From Sphagnum compactum (taxonomy: Eukaryota; Bryophyta; Sphagnopsida; Sphagnales): 64,000 nucleotides of DNA. The notes under the pieces were generated by a model, which saw nothing but the letters and a program-made list of their open reading frames with translations, was not told where the DNA came from and ran no database searches. The stretch is from NCBI GenBank assembly GCA_965153455.1, contig OZ234497.1, positions 11,346,001 through 11,410,000 of the forward strand. The letters run 5' to 3'. Numbering within the stretch: position 1 is the stretch's first letter; every line of letters starts with the position of its first letter. The position numbers were made by a program, and so were the translations under genes. Of this stretch, positions 22,960 to 33,370 are shown piece by piece.

Positions 22960-23930
22960 AATAATTGATTTGGAATGATTCAACAACTTGGTCTTCCAAA
23001 AAAATTTGTCACTTTCACATTTTTTGAAAGATTATGGGATCCTCTTGTGAAGGTTTTACACATTTTATTTGCTATAAAATTAAATTTCCCAAATAAAATA
23101 GAAGATCTCTAATATGTTCACAAAATAAAATTGATACAAATTGACCTTGTCACATGTGTAAAATATTATAATCATAAAATATCATCAATCCACAAACTTT
23201 TTAAAGTTTGTTTGTTTTTTTTTTTTTTCTTTTTTTTGGTGAAACTGAATTCCAAAATCATGGAATTGAACATGACCATGGACTTTTATGCATTCAGTAT
23301 GCACCTATGTATGGAGTGTACACAAATGAAAAATTGAATGATTTGTAAATATGTATCATTATTACCAAATTCATTACAAAATGCCTAACAACATCAACAC
23401 ACGTGTACATGTCAAGAAAAAAATTCATGTTGTTTGTAGATTTCACTACCCATTGTTTCCCATGTGTGAAAAAGAAAATCCTCGAACCTTTAAAAATTGA
23501 TGGCATTTATTTGTTTTCAAAATAATACATAAATACACAAATAAACAAGATATTTGAATCTTCGAAAGAATTGAAAACAAATGAAAATGTATCTTTTTAT
23601 GAATTTATCTTTTTAATTCTTTAAACATGGATGAAAATACGTGTATATTAAGTTTGAGAAGCAAATTTAAAAAACCACACATTTTTTAAAAATGAACTCC
23701 CTTAAACATAAAAACTAATGTATTTAATATACTTGCTATTCATTTGTTGTTTGCAAATAAAAATACTTAATTTATTTTGGACCCGTATGCAGTTATAACA
23801 TACTGCACATCATGTATGACAAAATAGATAAATCAATAACATCATAATTACATTCTATCCTACAAAAATGCATTGCAAATAAAATAAACGCAAATACAAG
23901 AATTTAAAAATTAGGTAATATATTTTTTAA
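22960..23930 (+). pseudogene. Helitron Rep (HUH endonuclease) domain, degenerate
   Basis: Rep nicks DNA and joins it through tyrosines during rolling-circle transposition. Visible pieces in order: QQLGLPKKFVTFTFFERLWD (22983-23040), IDLVTCVKYYNHK (23134-23172), the HUH block TEFQNHGIEHDHGLL (23244-23288) whose metal-binding His pair is at 23271-23279, then LDPYA and TYCTSCMTK (23778-23826). In that last motif the first Tyr is present (23801-23803) but the second Tyr position reads Cys (23813-23815). Frameshifts and stops lie between the pieces, and a poly-T/CT tract sits at 23213-23238. The protein ends run on to QKLGNIFFN near 23905. Confidence 0.85.
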
Positions 23931-24006
23931 TGTTCAACAAATGGTTGTTCAATTTGATGTTCATCTTGTGCTTTCTTTACTTTTGTATCATTCGTTTTGA
24001 ATGGTT

Positions 24007-24750
24007 TGTGACCGAACAACGGGTCACTGGTTTTCTTTTTGCTTCTTGCCGGTGGGAGGATGCGAACTGAGACGAGGATCAGACTCGCCGCCTCATTCAT
24101 GAGTGGCGGCGGATCATGATCGATTTCGGAATTCGGATGGCTAGGGTATGCATGGGCTGCATGGCAAGAGCTGTCTAGAGGACGGCGCTTCATGAATTCG
24201 AGTGCGGTGCTGCATTCATGAGGGAGGATGGGCGCGAGTAAAATAGCTTGGGGATGAAGCCAAGCGAGGCAGCTAAGTAGAGAGGATAGTGAGTGTTGGG
24301 AGCACAGTTAGGTGATGGGACAGAAGTTCTGTGAGGAGGTTAGGCTGATTGTTGTTTTTCTCTTCCGCTGCGATTTGCAATCGGCCAGACCTTGGCTTCT
24401 GTCATGGTGATGCTCGGCTAGCACCACAGAGCTGGTAGATTTTGGTAGTAAGAGGGATGTGGGCGCTTGCGCTGTCGAGGAAGCTGTAAATATCAAACTG
24501 TGAATGAGGAATTGCGTTGTTTCTTTCATGCCTCTGTTGCTTTGTGTGAGTGGACAGTTCAGTCGAATGAGTCCTGCATTCATGTTGTGGTGCGATTCGA
24601 TCAGAAGTTGAGCAGGTAAAGACTCAGTGTCTGGAGTCTGTGTTGTGTTTGTGTGCATCTCAGTCGATTTGTGGTTTCGATCGGATGTGCTCCTGCTAGG
24701 GCAGAGAGAGGGATCCGATTGTCTTCTGGGTCTCCTCCTTTTTGGTTACA
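24007..24750 (+). mobile_element. Solo LTR inserted in the Helitron coding region
   Basis: A 744-bp GC-richer block starts TGTGACCG and ends GGTTACA, so it has TG...CA ends. GGTT occurs just before it and again just after it, giving a 4-bp direct repeat (or 5 bp with one mismatch). If the block and one repeat copy (748 bp) are taken out, the Helitron frame runs through from the VQFDVHLVLSLLL-like part on the left to KFINTSPFEKR on the right, which is strong evidence for an insertion. Its start matches that of the LTR at 55584 (TGTGACCG) and the two share several features (TTCCGCTGCG, CTGGGTCT), so it may be a distant relative. No internal element genes are near. Frames inside, such as minus 24193-23927, are shadows. 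Confidence 0.7.
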
Positions 24751-25500
24751 GGTTAAATTCATTAATACATCTCCTTTTGAAAAGCGCGTTTTGGTTAAAA
24801 CCATGAGCTGCATTAAATGAATTAAAATTAGATTCATTTGATATTTAGTGTCCATCAATCATAGATAAATACCTTAATCATCTTAATCATTATGAATCAT
24901 TATCATTATGAAAATTTTGTTTTTTTTATAACATTAAAAAACTTCAAGATGCCATAAACCCAAAATTATTAAGTTTGTAAATGATAATAAACATACAAAT
25001 ATTGAAAATTGGTTTAGAGAATAACTTTTATTATATTCACTATTTAAAAATTTAGAAAATTCACAACTAATGTCATATGGCATGATGCATATTGCCAACT
25101 TCAAGGTGAAATTTTTCAAACAAAATCTATTTCAACTATAAAATGTTATATTCAAATATAGAAGAAATAAAGGATTCAATTTATTCAAAATAAAAAACAT
25201 TGCATCTAATTGATATTTGGAATGATAACACAGACTATCATATGAATGATTCTCATTGTGCAAGACCTATTACAAACATAATTCATGTTGGACAATATGA
25301 TTTAGGATTCGACTTTGTGATTTGATCATGTAATGGATTCAATCAATAATTGCAAATATAAAATTAAAAAAATCGAAACATCATCACATTTCATGATGAT
25401 GGAAGAATTTGAATATCATAATCTAATTAGATAATGAAAAACATAAGCTAATAATTGATGACATTATGTAATTTTTAAAATATACCTCAATTCACCAATT
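24751..25500 (+). pseudogene. Helitron protein between Rep and helicase, degenerate
   Basis: Right of the solo LTR the plus strand continues KFINTSPFEKRVLVKTMS in the same frame as the left flank. Further pieces (a CPSIIDKYLNHL-like run near 24850, NFYYIHYLKI near 25030 and later CARPITNIIHVGQYDLG near 25260) fit the linker of plant Helitron proteins in shifted frames. Stops are frequent. Confidence 0.55.
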
Positions 25501-26480
25501 TGTTTATTTTTTACGGGGGTTGCTGAAACGAATAAAACTTTTACGTTGATACTTATAATTCAAGGATTATTACAATTATACAATAAAGGCATATCTTCAA
25601 ACTTAATAAAAATGAAGGTTCTCCTCATGGCATCCATAAGTAAAGTAACATTTAATATTGATGGTTTAACAATACATTTAATGTTGAACATATCATTTCA
25701 ACAATCATCATTTGATTTACCAAACTTATCAACATATACATTAAACAAATTTACATGTATGAATAATTACTTGTTGTGATAGATGAAATATCACTTGTTG
25801 GAGCTAGAATGATTAATGTTAGAAATAATAAGCTAAATTCCATAACATGTATTCAAAACAAATTTTTTCGTGGTCTTGATTTCATCATGACAAGTGATTT
25901 TTATCAAGCACCACCTATGAAAGATAATTAGATCTTTTGAAATGTCAAGGATAATGTTAATGCATTGGCACCAAATTTTTGGCAAACATATATCCAATGT
26001 TATGAACTAAATAAAGTTATGTGACAATTTGATATGTTTTTCATACAAAATTTGTATAATGATAAAAGGTATAGAAAATATTCAATTTATAAATTTAATT
26101 TGTTATCAACAACCACCAATAGATTCAATTGTTTCACATTTAATTTCATATAAATATACTTGTGCAAAAACATAATGAAAATGTGTTCACTAACACATCA
26201 AGTCCCACATTTATTTTCAAAGAAATCGACATTAATCACCCATCATGCCCACCATCTTACAAACTTTCAAATGATTTAAGCAAAACTATAGGTTTGCATT
26301 CTGAAATTCATACAAAAAAAAATGTTAATTGAATTATGTGCTCGTAATTATGTAACATATGATGGTCTTGTCAATGGAGTTAATGACATATTTAAAATAT
26401 CAACAACATATAACGACAAAACCATTATATGGATAATGTTTCAAAAAAAATTAATTAGAATATTAACAAGAGAAAATGGG
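25500..26480 (+). pseudogene. Helitron helicase, N-terminal half (PIF1-type), degenerate
   Basis: The Walker A site at 25516-25539 reads GVAETNKT where the family has a glycine-rich loop; both later glycines are lost, while Lys and Thr remain. LLQLYNKGISSNLIK and LLMASISKVTFNIDG-like motif Ia pieces follow in the frame 25546-25779. Walker B is VIDEISLVGARM (Asp-Glu at 25782-25787), then IQNKFFRGLDFIMTSDFYQAPP (motif III, 25850-25916). Further right, ININHPSCPPSYKLS-like and CARNYVTYDGLVNG-like pieces match the family up to TTYNDKTIIWIMF at about 26400-26440. Broken by many stops. Confidence 0.85.
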
Positions 26481-26489
26481 TGAAAACAC

Positions 26490-27060
26490 ATTGTAATGGC
26501 CAAAAATCTAATCACAAATATTGTTTTTCAAAAATATGCAACTTTTGACTTCCATCAATATATTAAAAGAGGTTTTCTTAATTTATACTTAAAATAAAGT
26601 AATTCAATAGCCAAATAATGCAATTGTAATAAAATAATTACATTTTTTTATTAACATTAAATGATTAAAAGTATATTTGTGATAATTTATATGTTGTCAC
26701 GATATACTGCAAAGTGCAAATATAGTTTTTAAATGATTCAAATAATTGCAAAACTTGATGAAGTCCTTAGTCATATATTGAATATGAATTGATTGTACCA
26801 TTTTGATTACAATTGAAAAGTTTGACTCATGTGATTTCACAAAAAACATTTGGACAAATTTTTCATTCCAACAAGCATAAGTGTGTTGAAAAAAAATATT
26901 TTGTTGAAAATTTACTTTCATTTGAAAAATGGCAAGAATTATGTTGGAGGCCTTTGTACCAAAATCCACTTTATATGTTTATCAAAATGCTAAATGAAAT
27001 CAAAAAAAAATTGCCCACAAAACATACCACAAAAAAAGTACATTTTCTAACTTAAAACGG
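26490..27060 (+). other. Unexplained segment within the Helitron helicase
   Basis: The family's helicase sequence is interrupted here: the motif before it ends near 26480 and the next recognisable piece (FNHYYNDNIE) starts near 27090. The 570 bp between contain no helicase motif and no TIRs or LTR that I could see. It may be a second insertion or a region too decayed to read. Confidence 0.4.
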
Positions 27061-27510
27061 CCCCCCTTTAGTGTGCTTTCACCCAAATTTTAATCATTAT
27101 TACAATGACAACATTGAATAAAAATGGACACCAATTGAATATATCACCAAAGATATAAAAGTTGGTAACTCCCAATCATTTGTCATAATAAGGATTCAAT
27201 TTCCAATTCAACTTGTAGCATGAAGAACTATCCATTGTTCCCAAGGATTATCATTAGATGAATTGATTTTGGATCCAACAAATGTTAAGAAACACGATTT
27301 AACATACATAGCTTTGTCTTGCATTCAAACAAAAGAAAAATTGTATTTATTAGCTCCCCTCCAACATTAATTTTTTTGTGTAGATCCAAAAGTACATATA
27401 GAAATGAAAAGGTTAAAAATAATCGCAACTTGGATACCATTCATTCACAACACATGTTGAGTTTCGCAATTGGCCTTTACAATTACATACTAGTGAGGAA
27501 AGATGTATGC
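27060..27510 (+). pseudogene. Helitron helicase, C-terminal motifs
   Basis: In one frame broken by three stops: YYNDNIE, KWTPIEYITKDIKVGNSQSF, IRIQFPIQL, then motif V/VI as RTIHCSQGLSLDELILDP (27222-27276) and LTYIALSCIQTKEKLYLL (27298-27351). These match the C-terminal superfamily 1 helicase motifs of PIF1-like Helitron helicases, and the protein end follows shortly (VDPKVHIEMKRLK). The family's RS-QG and ALSR positions read Cys here, in keeping with decay. Confidence 0.88.
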
Positions 27511-27829
27511 GACTAGTGACCAATGAATTGTTAAACTCATGTCGTTTCACCCATTTAGTCACAAGGGATGTTCAGTTGCAAAACCCTATCATTTTAACGA
27601 CTATTTTTATAAAAAATTATAATAATGAAACTCCATGTCATCATTAACTTGGTATGACGTGTAAGGTGCATGCCATCTCAACTTAGTCATTTTATTCAAT
27701 TAAATGTTACAAAAAACACCTTTGATGGATGGATGACATTTGTCAAAAATCTTTAAACACATGTTATGAGTCATTGCACATGACCAAAAGTTAACTTAAT
27801 TTAAAGCGTGTAGTTAGCATAACCAAACT

Positions 27830-28660
27830 TCAACCTAGTTTAACCTAGCTAGGGTAAGTAACTTAACCTGGCTCGTTAACCAAAAGTTAACCTAACTTAA
27901 CTTAGTTATGTTAGCTACCTAAGTTAGGCAACCTAGGCTAGGTGGCCTAGATTAAAAACAAACGTTGGACTATCAACCCAAAAAACCTAGACTAAACTAC
28001 CTAACTTAAACCTATTGGCTTAAATATCTTAGGTTGCAAGAATGAAGACTTGAACCCCTCACCTTCACTTTGGGGTTCACGTCCTCATCCATTGCACTAT
28101 TACATATTTTTATATTAATTATATTTAATACAAAGTTATAAAATTTCAAAATTTTAACCTTGAATTAACCTTGGCCACCTTAAGTTGACTTAAATCAACC
28201 TACTTATTACCTACCAACCTAGCCTAGACTTAGACCTCCCTAGGTTGACCTAAGTCAACCAACCTATTACCTACCAACCTAACTTAGACCTATACAACCT
28301 CCCTAGGTTAACTTAAGATGAACTTATTTGTCAAACTATACTATTTACTAACCTAACTTAGGTTAATTTAGGCATTCCTAGGTTTTAAAAAAAAAAAACC
28401 CTAATCTAGTTCCTAAAACTACTTAAGCTTTAGGCTAAACTAAGACTAAATTAGGTTGGATCTAAATTGAACTAGAGTAATCTAGGCGAAACCTAGATTA
28501 TGTCTAAGTTAGGTTACATATATAGGCTATACTAAGTTAATTTGTAGATTACACCTAAACTAAACTAGGTTAATCTAAACTAGACCTAAACTAAAGTAAG
28601 TTAATTTAAGGTAGACCTAGCTAAAGCTAGGTTACTTTAGGTTAGATGTAGATTAAGTTA
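27830..28660. repeat. Degenerate CCTAGGTTAACCTAAGTT-type array
   Basis: About 800 bp is made of interleaved variants of AACCTAGGTTAACC and TTAGGTTAACTTAAG in both orientations, with CCTAGG and GTTAAC palindromes throughout. Spacing is irregular, so it is not a regular satellite. Because the motif is nearly its own complement, the region can fold back on itself in many ways. It spans the SINE-like head at 28040-28105. Confidence 0.75.
28040..28105 (-). mobile_element. tRNA-related SINE-like head with pol III A and B boxes
   Basis: On the minus strand TAGTGCAATGG (28099-28089) fits the A box and GGTTCAAGTCT (28056-28046) the B box of RNA polymerase III type 2 promoters, 32 bases apart, as in a tRNA without a long variable arm. 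No clean acceptor stem or cloverleaf forms, so it is not a functional tRNA; a tRNA-derived SINE or tRNA pseudogene is more likely. A SINE body or tail could not be delimited. Confidence 0.5.
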
Positions 28661-29315
28661 TGCTAAACACGATTAAACATAATTATTTAGAATAATTTAA
28701 GCTATAAACAATTACCTCAAGGCAAAACACTAGTAAATTAATAAAAAATTAGACTAAACACATATATTTAAGTGAAATATGGCTAAACTAGCATAAATGG
28801 GGCTAAACACAATTATTTAGGCCAAACATGGTTAAACACAATGTACTTAGGTTAGAAACATGGCTAAATAACTATTACCTACTATATATGATTATATTAA
28901 ACCTATCTCGTAAAGAGCCTAGGTTCCTAAATTACATATTTTAGGCACCTATTTAGATATCCATTCAATATTTACTTAAGTAATCTAAAAAGAAAGTACA
29001 ACCTACTTGAGTATTTAAAAAATTACCTACTAAGTAACCCTAATACATAATAATTTAATATCATAGTTGCATCTAGTCACACAAATTTGAAGCGGTTACA
29101 AACTTGATAAAATATTTTTAATGAGTCTACCTATGTTAAGCTATTAGTAGGGTCATATATTCTACATATATTTAAACATATTAGATGTCGTAAATTTCTT
29201 ATGTTTAGTTAAGTAACTTACAAGGTAGCCTATATTACAAAGTAGGTTTTTATTAAGTAACCTACATACATAGGTTAACTTAATAGTTTTGTTACTCTAA
29301 ATTAGTGTGTTAAAT
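28661..29315. other. AT-rich DNA with scattered TAGGTTA motifs
   Basis: The repeat character of the preceding array fades out here (GCTAAACA and AGGTTACTT variants). No gene, RNA or boundary is recognised. Confidence 0.5.
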
Positions 29316-29721
29316 CACTATGAAAAATCATGTCTGTTGAAACCACGTTACTTTGCAACTAAAGCTCAAAAAAAACTTATATACGATTATTGTGCAACTA
29401 TCCCAAGTGGGTATTACAACTATTATACAATTTTCCCCTGGAAATATGGGATATTAATAACTAAATTGTCACATTAGAAATCAGTTAGTTGTATTATAGT
29501 TTCAAGTGAGTTGAAAATGGGTATTTTATATGGTAACTTATACACATCGTACATACGTATGTAAGGAACCATGTTTGATTTTTTAAAAAGTTACATTATA
29601 ATTACATGTGGCAACTACTTTAAAGTTGTTGTAAATGTGTCATTAAAGTAACAACTATGTTGTAATTAATGTACATACATGCGATCATGTCACGTGTTCA
29701 CATTTCCACCACCCATCATGG
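29316..29721 (+). repeat. Dispersed repeat copy A (CACTA-like end), forward
   Basis: This 406-bp segment is the reverse complement relative of 47443-47854, with close similarity along the whole length (for example GTGGCAACTACTTTA, GTAAATGTGTCATTAAAG and TTTCCACCACCCAT are shared). It begins CACTATGAAAAATCA, recalling the CACTA ends of En/Spm (CMC) transposons. The second terminus is not found, so it may be one end of such an element or a MITE derived from one. Confidence 0.8.
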
Positions 29722-31800
29722 TCGAAAAATATGTACGAAAAACCTTTTTTTGGGTTCTGCCCCATATCATCCTTGTCATATAAGAGGGTATTTTTGGTCG
29801 GATGCTTGTGGAAAGAAAACTCGACAGGGTGCCGAGAGCGCAGCTTTTTACTTTTGCCAATTGAACTTTCTAGATTCTATTTAGACAATATGTATTACCA
29901 TTTTTTTTTTGCAATACATTTGCAATTAGTTTTCGACTATGATTCCCATTGATACAATTAATAGGGCCACTAGTTCACCATTACTAAAGTATTATTATCC
30001 AACTATGTTATGATTATAGTGTAATTGTTTATAACTTGATAAAGATACATAATTATATGTAATTTTATAAAAAAATATTGTTTCAATAATTTGACTATTA
30101 ATATGAATAAATTTTAAAAATCATATCAGTAATTTTAACTTAACTGAAAAAATCATTTATTAAATAATAATCAGATAAATATTTATTCAAGTTGGGGATA
30201 CTTCATAATAAATTAAATTGATTACTTAAAATAATTATCAATTCATCAATAATTACCAAATCATTAATTATCTAAATTCATTACCTAATAAATCATTTTA
30301 ATACGTATAATTAATTTAGATGTGAAATGAAAAACAATGTGTATATTATATTAAAAATTCAATTTCGTGTACATATGGATATGCCTATTTATACCTAGAT
30401 GTTTACTCCCACATCTCGCAAAGCCAAACAAATGAATATTTTGATTTCCATGGGCATCATCCATGTTGGTGGGAATGGGACTTTAAAAATCCATTATTTT
30501 TGACAAGATGATTGTTCAATCTTTGTTATAACTTTCACATCAAGCAAACAATCATGAAATGTGCATAACACACATGAGAACAGTGCAACATAAGTGCAAA
30601 ACAATCGTGAAATGTGCATAATTTCACCCTAAATCCTTCAATTACAATCATTTAGTTTTTTGAAACTTTAAAGTGAAAGATAAAATGATGCCAAAGGTGC
30701 ATGACAATTAACAACCCTATGAACTAGAAATTCAAATTAATGTTGTTGCATCCAATTACATACCCACCCAAAATTGGTTTTTTTTTGTTGGTGAAGGGTA
30801 GGGCTTCTAATACATACATATTTAATATTGTAGTTCCTTGGTCACTTTGACACATGTTTGTTGAATAATTAATTAATCTTAAGGATTCCATTTTGACACC
30901 TAATATATCTTCAAATATTTCATTAAATTTTTTATTTTCCAAAAATATTTCTATGAAAATTTGTACCCATAATCATATTTAATATTTATTAATGAATTAT
31001 TTTAAACAATTTCTTATATATATTTAATTAATCTATAATTTATTTGATTAGTATGAATTAATTAATTAAAATGATAATTATCTATCATGAATTATAAATA
31101 ATTCTAATTCATATAATTATTTCATTAATTGATTAAAATAATTAATATTTTTTTTCAAAAATTCAGATGATAAGTGAGCAATTATATGAAATTAGATAAT
31201 TAATCATCTAATAATAAATTATTTGGAGTCAAATAAATAATTATTTCAATTAGATTAATTAATTTAAATAACTAGTTCATTAGTTAATTAATTCAAATAA
31301 TCAATCCAAATAAATAGTTATCATATATTTAATTCAAAAATTCATGTTTCAGATAATTATTTTTCACAAAATCAAATAAACTATTTTGATAATTAATTAT
31401 TTGACACAAAATTCATAAAAAACTCAATCACTATTTCAAATAAATAAATATTAAATAATTAATTCACATATTTAGTTATCATATAATCACTGATTTAATT
31501 ATGTAACTTACATAATAAAAAACAAGCACAAAACACCTGGGAAATGTTTTTATACTTCCAACCCAATTTGCAACTAAAGAACAACTAAAAAATTTAACCC
31601 ATATGCTTTGTCTTTGAATCCCATGTTATAAACTATATGAAGAAGGCATGTTATTTTATGTTCTCATATTAAAATACATGTGCCATTTTAGGATAACCCA
31701 AAAAAGCTTAATTGTAAAGGCAAAACATAACATTTAAAAATAATATTTTCATGGTTGTTCTTTAGTTCATTGAGTCTTGTGTTTTCCTACTTATTTACCT
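29722..31800. other. AT-rich DNA, with a possible truncated copy of the 183-bp MITE
   Basis: No gene is recognised. At 30836-30950 CCTTGGTCACTTTGACACATG and the AATTAATTAAT that follows resemble the left half of the MITEs at 41440 and 50877, but the right TIR is missing. 30960-31500 is an extremely AT-rich run of AATTAATT-type words. Confidence 0.4.
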
Positions 31801-31801
31801 A

Positions 31802-31852
31802 CCTAGGTAAGTATGTAGGTTTTAAGACCTACCTACCTACCTACTTACCTAT
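31802..31852. repeat. Hairpin-forming inverted repeat of CCTACCTA words
   Basis: CTACCTAGGTAAGTATGTAGGT is followed after a 6-base loop by ACCTACCTACCTACTTACCTA, so the two halves pair with few mismatches. It belongs to the same family of CCTA-rich words as the arrays at 27830-28660 and 41280-42380. Confidence 0.6.
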
Positions 31853-31958
31853 GGTTATGTATGACCTACTTAACTAGTAAAATGGATATTTATTTTTTCA
31901 AATATATAAGTAATATGTCATGTGAAATTCATTTATTGTGCTACATGTCATAATTTTG

Positions 31959-32284
31959 AACCATCATTAACAATCATAATGGACAATGGAGATCAATATT
32001 TCAAAAAGAAAATAATTAGTATGTCCAAAAAATTTCAAAGTGCCACATGTTAAATTTTAATGGATGGATAACAATTAATGACGTAAACATGACATCATGG
32101 GTGTAGTTATAATGGAGTTGAAAATGAGTTTTTTGATAGATTTGCAATTGAATGCAATGAATTTTACCATATATACGGTGAGTTGCAACTCTACAATTCA
32201 TGCAACTTGTCCAATGGCACTCATGATGTATAAGTATAGTGTGATGCAAATATCTGGTGCAATTCAAAAATTGAGTCGCAAGGC
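31959..32284 (+). repeat. Dispersed repeat copy B, forward
   Basis: About 326 bp match the reverse complement of 42598-42917. Shared landmarks are AACCATCATTAACAATCATAAT, a (G/T)GATGGATAA(C/T)AAT region, CATGGGTGTAGTTATAATGGAG and GCAATTCAAAAATTGAGT. No TIR or coding sequence; the open frames here (plus 32097-32321, minus 32459-32016) are shadows of the repeat. Confidence 0.78.
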
Positions 32285-32429
32285 CAACCGTAAAACAAAC
32301 TTTTTTTCTCATAGTGAGTAGTTTAAAAGTCAAAAATTTATGTGTCATCTTTTTCAAAAGAACTATTAACATTGTGTCATAATTAAAACTTAAAGATAAA
32401 TTGTTTAGTACACATACACATGCATGTGA

Positions 32430-33370
32430 ATTCATGGTTTCAAAACCGTCATGGCACACAAAGAATTATGGCATGCCATGACAGATATTCAAAACATAAA
32501 TTCAAAACACACAAAAATTTATGGTGTCATAAAAAATCATGAATTGCCATGAAAATTCATTACATCTTGTTGCCAAATGGCATACCATGTCATCATCACA
32601 TGGAAGACCAAGTCATTATCAATCGCAAATGACAACAATATTTTCAACTGGCTAATAAATGAAGTTAATTCATTAAATCAATGACATGAATCATGATGTC
32701 GATAAATAATCATATAATCTTGTTAGCATATAGCATGCCATGTCATCATCATGGGAAATTGAATTACTACTAATTGCAAAGGTGGATGGTTTTTGCAATT
32801 AACTATTAAACAAAAATTGAAAAATAATATCATAATTTACCAAAAAAACCAACAAGTTGTCATATTGATTATAGTTACAAAACTATGATGCCACATGGCA
32901 TGTTGATGTCTTTTGCCACTATTTAGTGATTGTTATGATTAAGTAGTTATAAATGTAGTTGAGAAAGACAATAGTCATTTTTGTGTTGGGTTCAAAGGAC
33001 AAGATTTGTTGTAATGAGGATAAAATTTTTGGATTTGCATCTTGATGCAAAGAGCTACGTTGAGGGATTGGACATCATTTCTAACATAGTGACCAACTAA
33101 TAAATGCCTCATTTTAACCAAAGTAATGTATGAATCATCATGTTGACTAATAGTCAAGTATTTTATCACCACATGGAATGCCACATCATCATGTTGTAAG
33201 ATTAAAAGTCGTTGTTATAGTCGCAAAAGTCAAGGTATTTTTAATTAACTAATTTAATTTATTCAAAACATATTGTTACAATTTTCAAAATAATAATATA
33301 TCTATCCAAAAAAATTCACAAGTCGTCATATTAACTACAATTGCAAAACCATGACATCAAAATAATGAAA
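32430..33370. repeat. Degenerate satellite-like array, GGCATGCCATGTCATCATC core
   Basis: The core GCCA(C/A)ATGGCATGCCATG followed by TCATCATCATG recurs near 32567, 32722, 32888 (inverted order) and 33168, with spacers that share AATTGCAAA and GTCATATTGATTATAGTTGCA stretches. Units are roughly 150-165 bp where clear, with gaps where copies have decayed. Cores contain GCCATG/CATGGC palindromes. No coding content. Confidence 0.55.

Larger units (their letters stand above)
20766..27510 (+). mobile_element. Degenerate autonomous Helitron (OTU-like, Rep and PIF1-type helicase)
   Basis: Across 6.7 kb the plus strand keeps, in the correct order, the hallmarks of a Helitron replication protein: an OTU-protease-like segment, the conserved N-terminal block, a Rep domain with an H-x-H motif and tyrosine motif, and a helicase with Walker A, Walker B, GDFYQ-type, and C-terminal TIH-SQG and Y-ALS motifs. 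Frames change many times and stops are frequent, so it is long dead. A solo LTR (24007-24750) and a further insertion (about 26490-27060) interrupt it. The termini (5' TC, 3' hairpin plus CTRR) could not be identified, so the limits given are those of the recognisable coding part. Confidence 0.88.

Noticed and set aside
23927-24658. Minus-strand frames in the solo LTR
   Set aside because: They arise from the GC-rich LTR composition and lack any known domain.
28040-28105. A functional tRNA gene on the minus strand
   Set aside because: A and B boxes are present, but no acceptor stem or cloverleaf forms.
27830-28660. CRISPR array
   Set aside because: Repeats are degenerate, self-complementary and without regular spacers, in a plant genome.
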